Assembly (NCBI GenBank): GCA_938003855.1
Contig: CALKXD010000019.1
Span: 58,844 to 122,843, forward strand
Direction of reading: 5' to 3'
DNA length: 64,000 bases
From: an uncultured Granulosicoccaceae bacterium
GTDB lineage: Bacteria > Pseudomonadota > Gammaproteobacteria > Granulosicoccales > Granulosicoccaceae
Position numbers and translations under genes: made by a program. Within the stretch, counting starts at the first letter, position 1. Every line of letters starts with the position of its first letter. The notes below the pieces were generated by a model. That model was not told the origin of the DNA, did no database searches, and saw nothing but the letters and a program-made list of their open reading frames with translations. Shown piece after piece: positions 17,824-27,013 of this stretch.

Positions 17824-20319
17824 TCAGTCGCTCTCTGCGTTGACGATGGCAGCTTTGCCGTCGCCATCAGGCTGCGATTTTGCGGCAACAATCTTTTTCT
17901 TCGATGACGCTTTCTTCTTGGCGCTGGCTTTTTTCTTCGACGAGGTTTTCTTTTTAGCTGCCTTCTTTTTGGCAGTGGCTTTTTTCGCTACTGCCTTTTT
18001 CTTGGCCGCGGCTTTTTTCTTGCCCCGTCCGCGTTTCTCCGGGGCTTCTTCTATAAGCTTCTGAGCGGTGGCAAAGTCTATCTCTAACGGCTTCTCTTTT
18101 TGCTCTTTGGTGAGCTTGGCGTTTTTGTTGCCATCGGTGAGATACGCGCCCCAGCGCCCGTTGAGAATCTGGATTTCGGGATCTTCATCGAAAATTTTCA
18201 CAACGCGGTTCGCGTCGATCTCTTTTTTCTCTGCAACAATCTCCAGTGCTCTCTCGAGGGTAATGGTGTAGGGGTCGTCGTCTTTGATTGATGCGTATTT
18301 GGCGTCGTACTTCACATAGGGACCAAAGCGACCAATGGCGACAGTGACTTTCTCGCCTTCGGGGGTTTCACCGAGCTCGCGCGGAAGTTTGAACAGCTCC
18401 ATGGCTTCTTCGAAGGTGACTTTACCCATTTTCTGGCCGGGCCTTAAGCCTGCGAATTTGGGCTTGTCTTCATCTTCTTTGGTGCCGATTTGGACAAACG
18501 CGCCGAAGCGCCCAATGCGTACCGAGACCGGTTTGCCGGAAGCCGGGTCTTTACCTAATTCGCGTGCCTGTACCGCTTCCTCACGGCTGACGTTTTCTTC
18601 CTTGTCGTTAACCTGTGCTTCAAATGGGTCCCAGAAATTACGGATTAACGGTACCCATTCTTTTTCACCACGTGACACCGCGTCCAGCTCGTCTTCCAGG
18701 TTGGCTGTGAAGTCGTAATCCACGTATTTGGTGAAGTGCTTGGATAAAAAGTTATTCACGACACTGCCGACATCGGTCGGTGTGAAGCGGCGCGCATCCA
18801 TCTCTACATACTCACGATTTTGCAGGGTGGAGATAATGCTGGCGTAGGTCGAAGGTCGGCCAATGCCAAACTCTTCCAGTGCTTTGACCAGCGTTGCTTC
18901 AGTAAAGCGCGGTGGCGGCTCTGTGAAATGCTGGTCCAGATCTATCTCTTTAACCGGAAGCTTATCGCCCTTGTTTAAGTCGGGCAGGCGCTTTTCCTTG
19001 TCGTCGGTTTTTTTATCGTCGACGTCCTCCTGATAGACCTTCATGAATCCGGGAAAACGTACCGTTGAACCACTGGCGCGAAAGCTGTTGCCTTCGCCGC
19101 AGCCAAGATCAACGCTCACCTGATCCATGGTGGCGTGAATCATCTGGCACGCCATTGTTCGTTTCCAGATCAGCGAGTACAACTTGAATTGGTCATCTTT
19201 CAGGAATGACTTTATTTTCTCAGGCGTTTTGTCCGCCAGGGTAATTCGCACGCATTCGTGCGCTTCCTGTGCGTTTTTAGATTTGTTTTTATAGAAATGC
19301 GGTGTTTCCGGCAGATAGTCGCCACCGTACTTCTTTTGGATGTGCTGGCGAATATCGGCAATGGCATCCTGTGACAGAGTGACCGAGTCAGTACGCATAT
19401 AGGTGATTAATCCTGCTGCTCCTTCTCCGGTATCAATTCCCTCGTACAGTTGCTGTGCGGTACGCATGGTTCGCTGCGCTGAAAACCCCAGTTTTCTGAC
19501 GGCTTCCTGCTGCAGCGTTGATGTGGTGAATGGAGCCACCGGATTGCGCTTGCGCTGCTTTTTCTCAACATTATCGACGGTAAGGAAGCCATTGGCTGCT
19601 GTTTCCAGTAGATTTTTGACTTCAGCAGCACGCTCGGCGGTGGTGACCGTGAATTGTTTGAATTTTTCATTTTCCAGCGTAAACAGCCGCGCACTGAAAG
19701 GCTGGTTGTCTTTCTCGAGTTCGGTGGTGGCGGTCCAGTATTCTTCGGGGTCAAAGCGCTCGATCTCTTCCTCGCGCTCGACGATCAGCCGCAGGGCCGG
19801 GCTTTGAACGCGTCCGGCAGACAATCCACGACTGATTTTTTTCCACAGCAGCGGAGATAAATTGAAGCCCACCAGATAATCCAGCGCGCGACGTGCCTGC
19901 TGCGCGTTGACCAGGTCGTAGGATAACTCGCGCGGATTGGCGACAGCGTCCTGTACCGCTGATTTGGTGATTTCGTGGAACACCACACGCTGGACAGATT
20001 TATCCTCCAGCAGGCCCTTTTCCCTCAGTAGCTCGACAAGGTGCCAGGAGATGGCTTCACCCTCGCGATCCGGATCCGTTGCGAGCAACAGGTGGTCGGC
20101 TTTCTTGAGCGCCTTGATGATTGCATCGACGTGCTTTTCGTTGCGTTCAATGACCTGATATTTCATTTCGAATTCAGCGTTGGTATCGACAGCGCCTTCC
20201 TTCGGAATCAGATCTCTTACGTGCCCATACGATGCGAGCACTTCATAGTCTTTACCAAGGTACTTCTTGATGGTCTTTCCCTTGGCGGGAGACTCTACAA
20301 CAATTAAGTGTTTACTCAT
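17824..20319 (-). CDS. topA: DNA topoisomerase I
   Basis: 831 residues. Type IA topoisomerase that relaxes negative supercoils. The Toprim domain starts with VVESPAKGKTIKKYLG and has the acidic DPDREGE motif. The catalytic Tyr sits in GLITYMRTDS. The fold continues through FTEPPPRFTEATLVKALEE and GRPSTYASIISTLQNR. The C-terminus carries repeats of the form KPVSVRIGRFGAFVQIG and GRFGPYVKY (Toprim_Crpt type) and GRWGAYLTDG, then a tail of about 70 residues very rich in Lys and Ala. I see no four-cysteine zinc fingers of the E. coli type. The next gene upstream is dprA, with no smg (DUF494) gene between them. Confidence 0.98.
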   Translation of the reverse strand: MSKHLIVVESPAKGKTIKKYLGKDYEVLASYGHVRDLIPKEGAVDTNAEFEMKYQVIERNEKHVDAIIKALKKADHLLLATDPDREGEAISWHLVELLREKGLLEDKSVQRVVFHEITKSAVQDAVANPRELSYDLVNAQQARRALDYLVGFNLSPLLWKKISRGLSAGRVQSPALRLIVEREEEIERFDPEEYWTATTELEKDNQPFSARLFTLENEKFKQFTVTTAERAAEVKNLLETAANGFLTVDNVEKKQRKRNPVAPFTTSTLQQEAVRKLGFSAQRTMRTAQQLYEGIDTGEGAAGLITYMRTDSVTLSQDAIADIRQHIQKKYGGDYLPETPHFYKNKSKNAQEAHECVRITLADKTPEKIKSFLKDDQFKLYSLIWKRTMACQMIHATMDQVSVDLGCGEGNSFRASGSTVRFPGFMKVYQEDVDDKKTDDKEKRLPDLNKGDKLPVKEIDLDQHFTEPPPRFTEATLVKALEEFGIGRPSTYASIISTLQNREYVEMDARRFTPTDVGSVVNNFLSKHFTKYVDYDFTANLEDELDAVSRGEKEWVPLIRNFWDPFEAQVNDKEENVSREEAVQARELGKDPASGKPVSVRIGRFGAFVQIGTKEDEDKPKFAGLRPGQKMGKVTFEEAMELFKLPRELGETPEGEKVTVAIGRFGPYVKYDAKYASIKDDDPYTITLERALEIVAEKKEIDANRVVKIFDEDPEIQILNGRWGAYLTDGNKNAKLTKEQKEKPLEIDFATAQKLIEEAPEKRGRGKKKAAAKKKAVAKKATAKKKAAKKKTSSKKKASAKKKASSKKKIVAAKSQPDGDGKAAIVNAESD

Positions 20320-20625
20320 GTACTTACTATAGGTGTCTTTGTGGCTCTGATGATGCTCTCCCGAGTAGTTGTAGCACTCATGGACAAGATCTGCGCTAAT
20401 TCTGGCAGCTAAAATTAATCCGGGCGGCGTCTGTGATAACGCAAACCAAACGGGCTTTTATACTATTTTCAGCCGCAGCGCCAGTCCTGTGTGCTAATTC
20501 CGAGCGTTGCAGTGGCAATAAATCCGATCGGTTTCTGGTGGGTCGGTTTTGTTGTAAGTGATTGTTATTTAATAAAATGAAACGGATTTTCAGTGGTGGG
20601 AATCCGGCCCGTTGCGGCTAGTGTA
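20320..20625. other. 306-nt topA-dprA spacer, no gene
   Basis: Many gammaproteobacteria carry smg (DUF494) in this place; here there is no reading frame of that kind. A weak stem CGGATT (20583-20588)/AATCCG (20601-20606), followed on the minus strand by a T-rich run, may end dprA transcription. The AT-rich part near 20560-20580 and 20400-20470 should hold the topA promoter, but I cannot fix its -35 and -10. Confidence 0.4.
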
Positions 20626-21849
20626 TTATTTTTTAACATATTTGCCGCCAGCCACCGAGATAACTTTTCCGTCGAGCTCCAGGTCGAGGGTCAGGTTGGT
20701 TACGGTAACAATGTCCCGGCCTGAGCGTTCGACAATTTCATCGAGCGACAAAGGCTCTGCTTCAAACACCTCCAGCAGACCGACGTCGGTGCTGCCGGAA
20801 TCGGCATGCTCGGGGGTCTTTGAGGGCCGGGTTTCCTGAGCGTTACCAGTCAATGGCGGGACGGCGGTGTCAGTTGCAGCCACGGTGGCAGGGGTATCGG
20901 CCGGGATCGGAGTCTCTGAGCGATTGTTTTCTGTCAGGATCAGCGAGCCCGGCAGTAGCGGCGCCAGTTGTGTGAGGATATCGTCGCTGGATTCGACCAG
21001 GGTTGCACCCGCTCGCAGCAAAGCGTGACAGCCGCGCGCCTGCGGATTGTCGATGTTGCCCGGAATCGCGAAAACCTCACGGGATTGCTCGGTGGCATGT
21101 CCGGCGGTGGTTAATGTGCCGCTTTTCAGCGCCGCCTCAACCACCAGAGTGCCATAGCTTAAACCGGTGATGATGCGATTGCGGCGTGGGAAGTAGGCCG
21201 GCAACGGGTTGGTGCCGATTGGAAACTCCGAGACAATGGCACCGCTGGCCGCAATCTCGCGCGCCAGACTCTGATGCTGTGCCGGGTAGACCCGGTCGAG
21301 ACCGGTGGCAGTCACCGCCACGGTGAATCCGTCAGCTTGCAATGCGCCGCGATGGGCACTGCCGTCGACCCCGTGTGCCAGCCCGCTGGTGATTGTGATG
21401 CCGTAACCGGCTAACTCGCGGGCAAATTCAAATGCGTGTTTTTCCGCACTATGGGTAGGCTTACGGCTACCGACTACGGCCAGTTGCGGAGTTTGCAGAA
21501 CCTCCGGATCACCGCGCACATAGAGAACCATTGGTGGATCGGCGATCTCCTTCAGAAGTAGCGGATACAGAGGCGATGTCAGCGCGATGATGAATCGGTC
21601 GTCGCCTTCGTTCTGCCAGTTTAGGTCGTCGTCAATGCGCTGCTGATCAGCGACGCTTAAGGCGTCAATGACTTTAGCGGGAAGACCGATGGACGCAAGT
21701 TTGCTGCTGGATGCGCTCAGGATGGCATCAGCCGAACCAAAACCGCGTAGCAATTTATGAGCGAGCTTTGGACCCAGGCCACGCGTGTGGACCAGAGTAA
21801 GCCAGTGGCGCAATTCTGCTGAATTACCGTCGCTTGAGGGGAATGGCAC
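20626..21849 (-). CDS. dprA: DNA-processing protein DprA
   Basis: 407 residues. DprA loads RecA on incoming single-stranded DNA in transformation. The N-terminal helix-hairpin-helix region (TRGLGPKLAHKLLRGFGS) leads to the Rossmann-like core with VVGSRKPT, the GLAHGVDGSAHRGAL motif, GTNPLPAYFPRRNRIITGLS and VVEAALKSGTL. The final about 60 residues (LLEVFEAEPLSLDEIVERSG) form the DprA winged helix, after a disordered linker. The gene lies between topA and a LysM protein gene on the minus strand. A downstream T-rich hairpin may separate it from topA. Confidence 0.96.
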   Translation of the reverse strand: MPFPSSDGNSAELRHWLTLVHTRGLGPKLAHKLLRGFGSADAILSASSSKLASIGLPAKVIDALSVADQQRIDDDLNWQNEGDDRFIIALTSPLYPLLLKEIADPPMVLYVRGDPEVLQTPQLAVVGSRKPTHSAEKHAFEFARELAGYGITITSGLAHGVDGSAHRGALQADGFTVAVTATGLDRVYPAQHQSLAREIAASGAIVSEFPIGTNPLPAYFPRRNRIITGLSYGTLVVEAALKSGTLTTAGHATEQSREVFAIPGNIDNPQARGCHALLRAGATLVESSDDILTQLAPLLPGSLILTENNRSETPIPADTPATVAATDTAVPPLTGNAQETRPSKTPEHADSGSTDVGLLEVFEAEPLSLDEIVERSGRDIVTVTNLTLDLELDGKVISVAGGKYVKK

Positions 21850-21931
21850 ATCATTTCCGCGTAACCGCTAATGCCGCTAGTTTAGCTGCCCTGACCGGCA
21901 ACTGCACCGCTTCAGTTGGATGTGCTGTACA

Positions 21932-21988
21932 AATACAAAAACCCGGGGCCTGACCGCCGCCGTGTGCGGCGGTCAGAGCAACCCGGGT
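21932..21988 (-). terminator. Strong intrinsic terminator of the LysM protein gene
   Basis: An 11-bp stem (21950-21960 with 21966-21976, loop CGTGT) is flanked by a second 7-bp stem (ACCCGGG 21941-21947 with CCCGGGT 21982-21988). On the minus strand the structure is followed by TTTTTGTATTTG. It lies 25 nt after the LysM gene stop. Confidence 0.85.
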
Positions 21989-22012
21989 GAGGAGAGTATT
22001 GTTGCGGAGGGT

Positions 22013-23338
22013 TTAGAGTTCCGAGGTGCCTACACGATCATACAAGTTGATGGATCGATGCGCTTTCATCACCAGCGCGTAGCTGACCCGATCGAAGGTA
22101 CGGAAAACCATCACCACTCCGGACTGGTCGCCCTCGATGGTGACGAAGTCGTTTTTCTTGCCTGAGATAAGATCTTTAACCTGGCGATCATCGCTGATCA
22201 CTGACATCACATCGCCGGCCTGGATGCCATCGGATTCGCCCAGATTCAGCACCACTACCTGATTTTGTCCGCTGCGTGTGACGGCATCGACCAAAGAGAT
22301 TATTTTGCCGGATTTTCCAGCGTCAGCGGTGCGTGGCTGGAATGATGCGGGCAGCGCGTTGCCGCTTGGCAACAAGCGATCACCGACCAGTGTTTCGCGC
22401 TTGTTACTGGTTAGAATCAGCTTGCTCGGATCACCGCTTTTCACCAGGCTGGCTTTTGACACGTGGATTGCCTCATGTCCCAGCACTTCGCGAGTGTCTG
22501 GATCAACCAGTGCCTCGCCCGGGCGGTAAACGCTGTATCTGGTGCCATCTATCTGGCCGCGAACATAGATGTGATTGCCTGCCGAGGCGATTAATCGATC
22601 ATCTTCAGCGCTGATGACGTAAGGCGAGGTGTTGAGCTCGTTTTTGGTGATTACCTGTGGTTCCACAAGAAACTGTCTGATCGCCTGCAGCGGGAAGCCA
22701 TTGATCGGAACATTAGAATCTTTGCTGCTTGCTCTGATCAATTGCAGGCGAGGGCGTCCGTCGATGTAAGTCAGGCCGATCTGGTCACCGGGGTAGATCA
22801 GGTGCGGGTTGTCAATTTGCGGATTGACGTGCCAGATTTCCGGCCACAGCCAGGGGCGGCTCAGAAATCGCTCTGAAATATCCCAAAGGGTGTCTCCGGG
22901 TACAACCGTGTAGTTGCCCGGATTATCATTGCGAACTGAATTTTCCGCCAACGCGCGCAAGGCTATTTTGCGTTTCGGGCTCATGCCAAGGGCCAGTGCC
23001 GGTGTGCTGCTGCCAAATGAGGCCGCTTCGATGACCGGGTTGCCGATATTAGCGCCATTGATGACTTCCATCTCGGCACTTTGAATGTTTTGCCAGTAGT
23101 TGTCGTCTGCCAGGCTTGCGTCAGGTTGCTTGGTTGCGCAAGCTGTGGTCAGGGCAGCCGCGACGACCACGCCGAGCAGCGATTTGATAGGTTTTGGCGT
23201 GATGACTCGCGTACGTCGCCGGGTAGGCTTCAGTTGTTGCGTCAGCGGGGCTTGGAATGTCATAGGTGTCCGGATAGCTGTGCTGGTTTTGAGCGTGGCC
23301 ATGCCTTGCGGCCTGCCATGAGCAGTTTTCACTGCCAC
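22013..23338 (-). CDS. LysM peptidoglycan-binding protein
   Basis: 441 residues from a GTG at 23338, chosen because AAGGGAG lies about 5 nt upstream on this strand. After a basic N-terminal stretch (about residues 27-47) comes a hydrophobic segment ending TTACATK that could be a lipobox with an unusually long n-region; with the alternative start at M26 it would be a normal lipoprotein signal. One LysM domain (about residues 140-190) reads YTVVPGDTLWDISERFL, NPQIDNPHLIYPGDQI. The remaining 250 residues resemble the family found next to def-fmt in many gammaproteobacteria. It is transcribed away from def and shares its promoter region. Confidence 0.88.
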   Translation of the reverse strand: MAVKTAHGRPQGMATLKTSTAIRTPMTFQAPLTQQLKPTRRRTRVITPKPIKSLLGVVVAAALTTACATKQPDASLADDNYWQNIQSAEMEVINGANIGNPVIEAASFGSSTPALALGMSPKRKIALRALAENSVRNDNPGNYTVVPGDTLWDISERFLSRPWLWPEIWHVNPQIDNPHLIYPGDQIGLTYIDGRPRLQLIRASSKDSNVPINGFPLQAIRQFLVEPQVITKNELNTSPYVISAEDDRLIASAGNHIYVRGQIDGTRYSVYRPGEALVDPDTREVLGHEAIHVSKASLVKSGDPSKLILTSNKRETLVGDRLLPSGNALPASFQPRTADAGKSGKIISLVDAVTRSGQNQVVVLNLGESDGIQAGDVMSVISDDRQVKDLISGKKNDFVTIEGDQSGVVMVFRTFDRVSYALVMKAHRSINLYDRVGTSEL

Positions 23339-23518
23339 AACGCTCCCTTAATTGGGTAATGCCGAACCAAAAACAGTGCCAAGGCGGCGCTGTACAGCCT
23401 CGATTTTTAAAATTTAGCTGTCCGATGGGGCGTCATTGGCATTTCAAATAGGCATCGGCGCTTTGCTAACGGGCCGAGAGTGCTTACACTTGGCGGTCTC
23501 ACCGACTTACGAACGACC

Positions 23519-24025
23519 ATGGCTATACTGGATATTTTGCTTTACCCCGATGAAAGGCTGCGCACGGTAGCCACACCGGTAGAAACTGTTGACGACCAAA
23601 TGCGCAGGTTTCTCGATGATATGTTCGAGACCATGTACCAAGCGCCCGGTATTGGTCTGGCCGCCACCCAGGTGGACGTGCACCAGCGTCTGGTGGTGAT
23701 CGATGTCTCCGAAGACAAACAGGATCCGCTGGTGTTGATTAATCCTGAAATCCTCACCGCTGAAGGCAAAATGGACGGTGAAGAAGGGTGTTTGTCGATT
23801 CCCGGCATTTACGATAGTGTCAGCCGTGCTGAGAAAATCACTTTTCGCGCGCTCGATCGGAATGGCGATGTCTATGAAAGAGAGGCCGACGGATTACTGG
23901 CGGTGTGCGTCCAACACGAAGTCGATCATCTGGACGGCAAAATGTTTGTCGATTACCTGTCTGCGATGAAACGCCGGCGGATCAATAAAAAGATCCAGAA
24001 AAATACGCTTCGTGTGAGCGACTAG
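23519..24025 (+). CDS. def: Peptide deformylase
   Basis: 168 residues from the ATG at 23519; the open frame extends upstream but the family begins [15 protein letters not shown]. It removes the N-formyl group from nascent proteins. The three metal-site motifs are intact: [18 protein letters not shown] with the Cys ligand, and [17 protein letters not shown] with the two His ligands and catalytic Glu. It heads the plus-strand series def, fmt, rsmB and is divergent from the LysM gene. Confidence 0.98.
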   Translation: MAILDILLYPDERLRTVATPVETVDDQMRRFLDDMFETMYQAPGIGLAATQVDVHQRLVVIDVSEDKQDPLVLINPEILTAEGKMDGEEGCLSIPGIYDSVSRAEKITFRALDRNGDVYEREADGLLAVCVQHEVDHLDGKMFVDYLSAMKRRRINKKIQKNTLRVSD

Positions 24026-24140
24026 GGCGAAGCGGCCCGAGGTCCGGCGTGCAGCACTCGAGACCGTGTGGGTAGTTTTGGTGTTGCCGGCGCTTGCGTG
24101 ATGCGGGCGATTTGTCTCTAAATTTTATCGATTTCTGAAA

Positions 24141-25088
24141 ATGAACAATCATCCACTTCGCGTTGTGTATGCCGGTACTCCGGAGTTTGCGGTGCCGGCG
24201 CTTCGGGCTCTGGCCGACAGCAAGCATCAGGTTGTTGCGGTGTATACGCAGCCTGATCGCCCCGCCGGTCGCGGCCGCAAGCTGACTGCGGGCCCGGTAA
24301 AACAAGCCGCGCAGGAGCTGGCCATTGAGGTTCAGCAGCCGTTGTCACTCCGTGAGCCGGATGCCCGGCAGGTACTGGCCGCCTACCAGCCTGATCTAAT
24401 GGTGGTGGCAGCCTATGGCCTGATTCTGCCGCAGCAAGTGCTCGACCTGCCTGCTCACGGTTGCATTAATGTTCACGCATCGCTGTTGCCACGCTGGCGG
24501 GGGGCGGCACCGATACAGCGGGCGATTGCGGCCGGTGATACCCAGTCGGGCATTACCATCATGCAGATGGCGGCAGGTCTGGATACCGGCGATATGCTGT
24601 TGAAAAAAGCCTGTGCTATCGAAACCAACACGACTGGATCGCAACTGCACGACACGCTGGCGGTGCTGGGGGCAGAGGCACTGATGGACGTGATCGGGCT
24701 GATCGGCACCGATGGACTGCAACCCGAAGTGCAGAACGAGGATCTGGTAACCTACGCTAAAAAATTGTCCAAGCAGGAGGCGCTGATCGACTGGCAGCAG
24801 AGTGCTGTACAGATTCATCGCAATATCTGTGCGTTTAACGGCTGGCCGGTTGCACAAACGCAGCTGAATGGTGAGACCTTGAGAATCTGGCAATCCCGGT
24901 TGATCAGTGACAGCGGCGGGCACAATGGCCGGGCTGGTCAGGTGATTGACACCACCGACGGGCTGGATGTGGGTACTGGCTCTGGTGTGCTGCGGATAAC
25001 ACAGGTTCAAATGCCAGGGAAAAAACCGGTGTCGTCGGCTGATTTTCTTCGCAATCGTACAATCGCACGCGGACAGCAACTTGGTTGA
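24141..25088 (+). CDS. fmt: Methionyl-tRNA formyltransferase
   Basis: 315 residues. Formylates initiator Met-tRNA with 10-formyl-THF. The start VVYAGTPEFAVPALRAL, the catalytic region INVHASLLPRWRGAAPIQRAI (Asn and His) and MQMAAGLDTGDML (Asp) are diagnostic, as is the loop TQPDRPAGRGRK that contacts the tRNA acceptor. The C-terminal OB-like domain runs from about residue 210. It follows def by 115 nt and overlaps rsmB by 8 nt, as in many gammaproteobacteria. A second, different formyltransferase-fold gene lies at 10618. Confidence 0.98.
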   Translation: MNNHPLRVVYAGTPEFAVPALRALADSKHQVVAVYTQPDRPAGRGRKLTAGPVKQAAQELAIEVQQPLSLREPDARQVLAAYQPDLMVVAAYGLILPQQVLDLPAHGCINVHASLLPRWRGAAPIQRAIAAGDTQSGITIMQMAAGLDTGDMLLKKACAIETNTTGSQLHDTLAVLGAEALMDVIGLIGTDGLQPEVQNEDLVTYAKKLSKQEALIDWQQSAVQIHRNICAFNGWPVAQTQLNGETLRIWQSRLISDSGGHNGRAGQVIDTTDGLDVGTGSGVLRITQVQMPGKKPVSSADFLRNRTIARGQQLG

Positions 25089-26415
25089 GCCGACGGCCGA
25101 TGTACGGCTGACAGCGGTGCGACTGCTGACATCGGTGGTGCGTGATGGCAAATCCTTTGGCGAACTCCTACCAGCGGCGCAGGAGACGCTGGACACGCGC
25201 AATGCGGCTCTGCTGCAGGAACTGACCTTCGGAGCCGCGCGGTGGTCGTATCAGCTGGACGCACAGCTGCGGCTGTTGCAGAAAAAGCCACTGCGCAACA
25301 AAGACTCCGATGTGAAAATGGTGCTGTGGCTGGCGATGTACGAAATCGAGCACATGCGCACACCGGACTACGCAGTGGTAAGCAGCTACGCAGGCCTGAC
25401 CAAAAAATTGCGCAAAGTATGGGCGAAGGCGATGGTCAACGCCACCTTGAGGGAATTTATCAGGCGTCGGCAGGACGATGGCCTGCCGGTACCGGGCACC
25501 GCCGCGCGTTACTCACTGCCGGCCTGGATGGTCGACGAAATAAGTCGTGACTGGCCTGCGCAGGCGGAACAGGTTTTTACCGATGGAAACACCCGCGCGC
25601 CATTGGTTTTGCGGATAAATCGGCGTGCAGTGGATCGTGACACCTATCTGCCGCAACTACGCGCAGCACTCGACGGAACTGACACACAAGTGGTTGCCGG
25701 TGAGCTTGGCCGGCAGTCGCTGGTGCTGGATAAATCTGTGCGGATCACCGGGCTGCCGGGTTTTGAGGCAGGCTGGTTTTCGGTGCAAGATAGTGCAGCA
25801 CAGCTGGCCGCCGAACTGCTCGACCCGCAATCGGGAGAGCACGTACTGGACGCCTGTGCGGCTCCCGGCGGCAAGACCTGTCACCTGTTGGAAATTCAGC
25901 AATCTCTGCAATTGCTGGCCATCGACAGCAGTCAGGCACGCCTGCAGCGAGTGCACCAGAATCTACAGCGACTTAACCTTACCGCCCGCTGCCTGTGCGC
26001 AGACGCCAGTGAGGTTGATCATTGGTGGGATAAGCAGGCGTTTGATGCAATTTTGCTCGATGCGCCGTGTTCTGCACTCGGTGTGCTGCGTCGCCACCCG
26101 GAGATACGCCTGCTGCGTCGGGAGTCTGACCTGGACGCATTGCAGCGCATGCAGGCTAAGCTGCTCAGTGCATTGTGGCGGACGCTGAAGCCCGGCGGAC
26201 GGCTGGTGTATGCCACCTGCTCGGTTCTAAAGCGGGAAAATGAGCAGCAAATCGGTCAGTTTCTGCGCCATAACGACGACGCCACAGAGCAGGTCATTGA
26301 CGCTGACTGGGGTCAGCCTTGTGAATTTGGTCGGCAGATATTGCCGGGACAGCATGGGGCAGATGGATTCTACTATGCGATACTAACGAAAACCCGGCAC
26401 GAGGTGTCTGCCTGA
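25081..26415 (+). CDS. rsmB: 16S rRNA (cytosine967-C5)-methyltransferase
   Basis: About 444 residues from a TTG at 25081 overlapping fmt by 8 nt; the exact start is uncertain but the NusB-like N-terminal domain (about 8-145) needs nearly all of this sequence. The methyltransferase domain (about 160-440) has DACAAPGGKTCHLLE (SAM site), the catalytic-Cys motif DAPCSALGVLRRHPEIR and the second cysteine in YATCSVLKREN. It makes m5C967 in 16S rRNA. It is followed after 4 nt by the DUF4390 gene. Confidence 0.96.
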   Translation: MVEPTADVRLTAVRLLTSVVRDGKSFGELLPAAQETLDTRNAALLQELTFGAARWSYQLDAQLRLLQKKPLRNKDSDVKMVLWLAMYEIEHMRTPDYAVVSSYAGLTKKLRKVWAKAMVNATLREFIRRRQDDGLPVPGTAARYSLPAWMVDEISRDWPAQAEQVFTDGNTRAPLVLRINRRAVDRDTYLPQLRAALDGTDTQVVAGELGRQSLVLDKSVRITGLPGFEAGWFSVQDSAAQLAAELLDPQSGEHVLDACAAPGGKTCHLLEIQQSLQLLAIDSSQARLQRVHQNLQRLNLTARCLCADASEVDHWWDKQAFDAILLDAPCSALGVLRRHPEIRLLRRESDLDALQRMQAKLLSALWRTLKPGGRLVYATCSVLKRENEQQIGQFLRHNDDATEQVIDADWGQPCEFGRQILPGQHGADGFYYAILTKTRHEVSA

Positions 26416-26419
26416 CCGC

Positions 26420-27013
26420 ATGCCTAATGTAATCAACAATAATTTAATGGTTCCGTCACCGCTGCGCTGGAACCCGGCCTGGTTGCTGGCTGCCAGTCTG
26501 ATTCTGCTGGCGACCACCGGCAATTGTGCGTCGATGCGCTTTGAAAGTGCAGGCACCTACGTCAAGGACAACACCTATTATCTGGACTCCTTTGCCCGTC
26601 TGGAACTCGGTGATGCGCCGGTAAAAGCGCTGGCAAATGGCGTCGGCTTGTATTTTCTTGTTGAAATTGCCGTACACAAAAACCGCCGATGGTGGATTGA
26701 CACACCGGTGATAGAGCGCCGCCTGCGTTATAAGCTCTATTACTACGATCTCACCCGTCACTACCGGGTCGAAAACGTGCAGACGGGCAAAAGCTCGAAT
26801 TATCGCTCTCTGGCGGCGGCATTGCGCAAGCTCGGCAGTCTCAATCAATTTGCCCTGATGCCGGTAAACAAAGTCGATATCAAGGACAGCTATACCGCCA
26901 GTATTCGGGTTGAACTTGACCGAACACGGCTGCCCGGACCGTTGATGGCGCAGGCGCTGGTATCCAAGGACTGGCAACTGGAAAGCGAGGTGTTCCGGTG
27001 GTTGCTGAACTGA
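26420..27013 (+). CDS. DUF4390 family exported protein
   Basis: 197 residues with an N-terminal signal (AWLLAASLILLATTGNCAS). The mature part, beta-rich, has LNDGV-like GVGLYFLVEIAVHKNRRWWID, YYDLTRHYRV and LPGPLMAQALVSKDWQLESEVFRWLL, which match DUF4390. The function is unknown, but the gene is constantly placed between rsmB and an NtrY-like sensor kinase gene in gammaproteobacteria, and here it overlaps that gene by 16 nt. This coupling suggests a periplasmic partner or accessory of the kinase. A second in-frame ATG at 26447 would give a shorter n-region. Confidence 0.85.
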   Translation: MPNVINNNLMVPSPLRWNPAWLLAASLILLATTGNCASMRFESAGTYVKDNTYYLDSFARLELGDAPVKALANGVGLYFLVEIAVHKNRRWWIDTPVIERRLRYKLYYYDLTRHYRVENVQTGKSSNYRSLAAALRKLGSLNQFALMPVNKVDIKDSYTASIRVELDRTRLPGPLMAQALVSKDWQLESEVFRWLLN

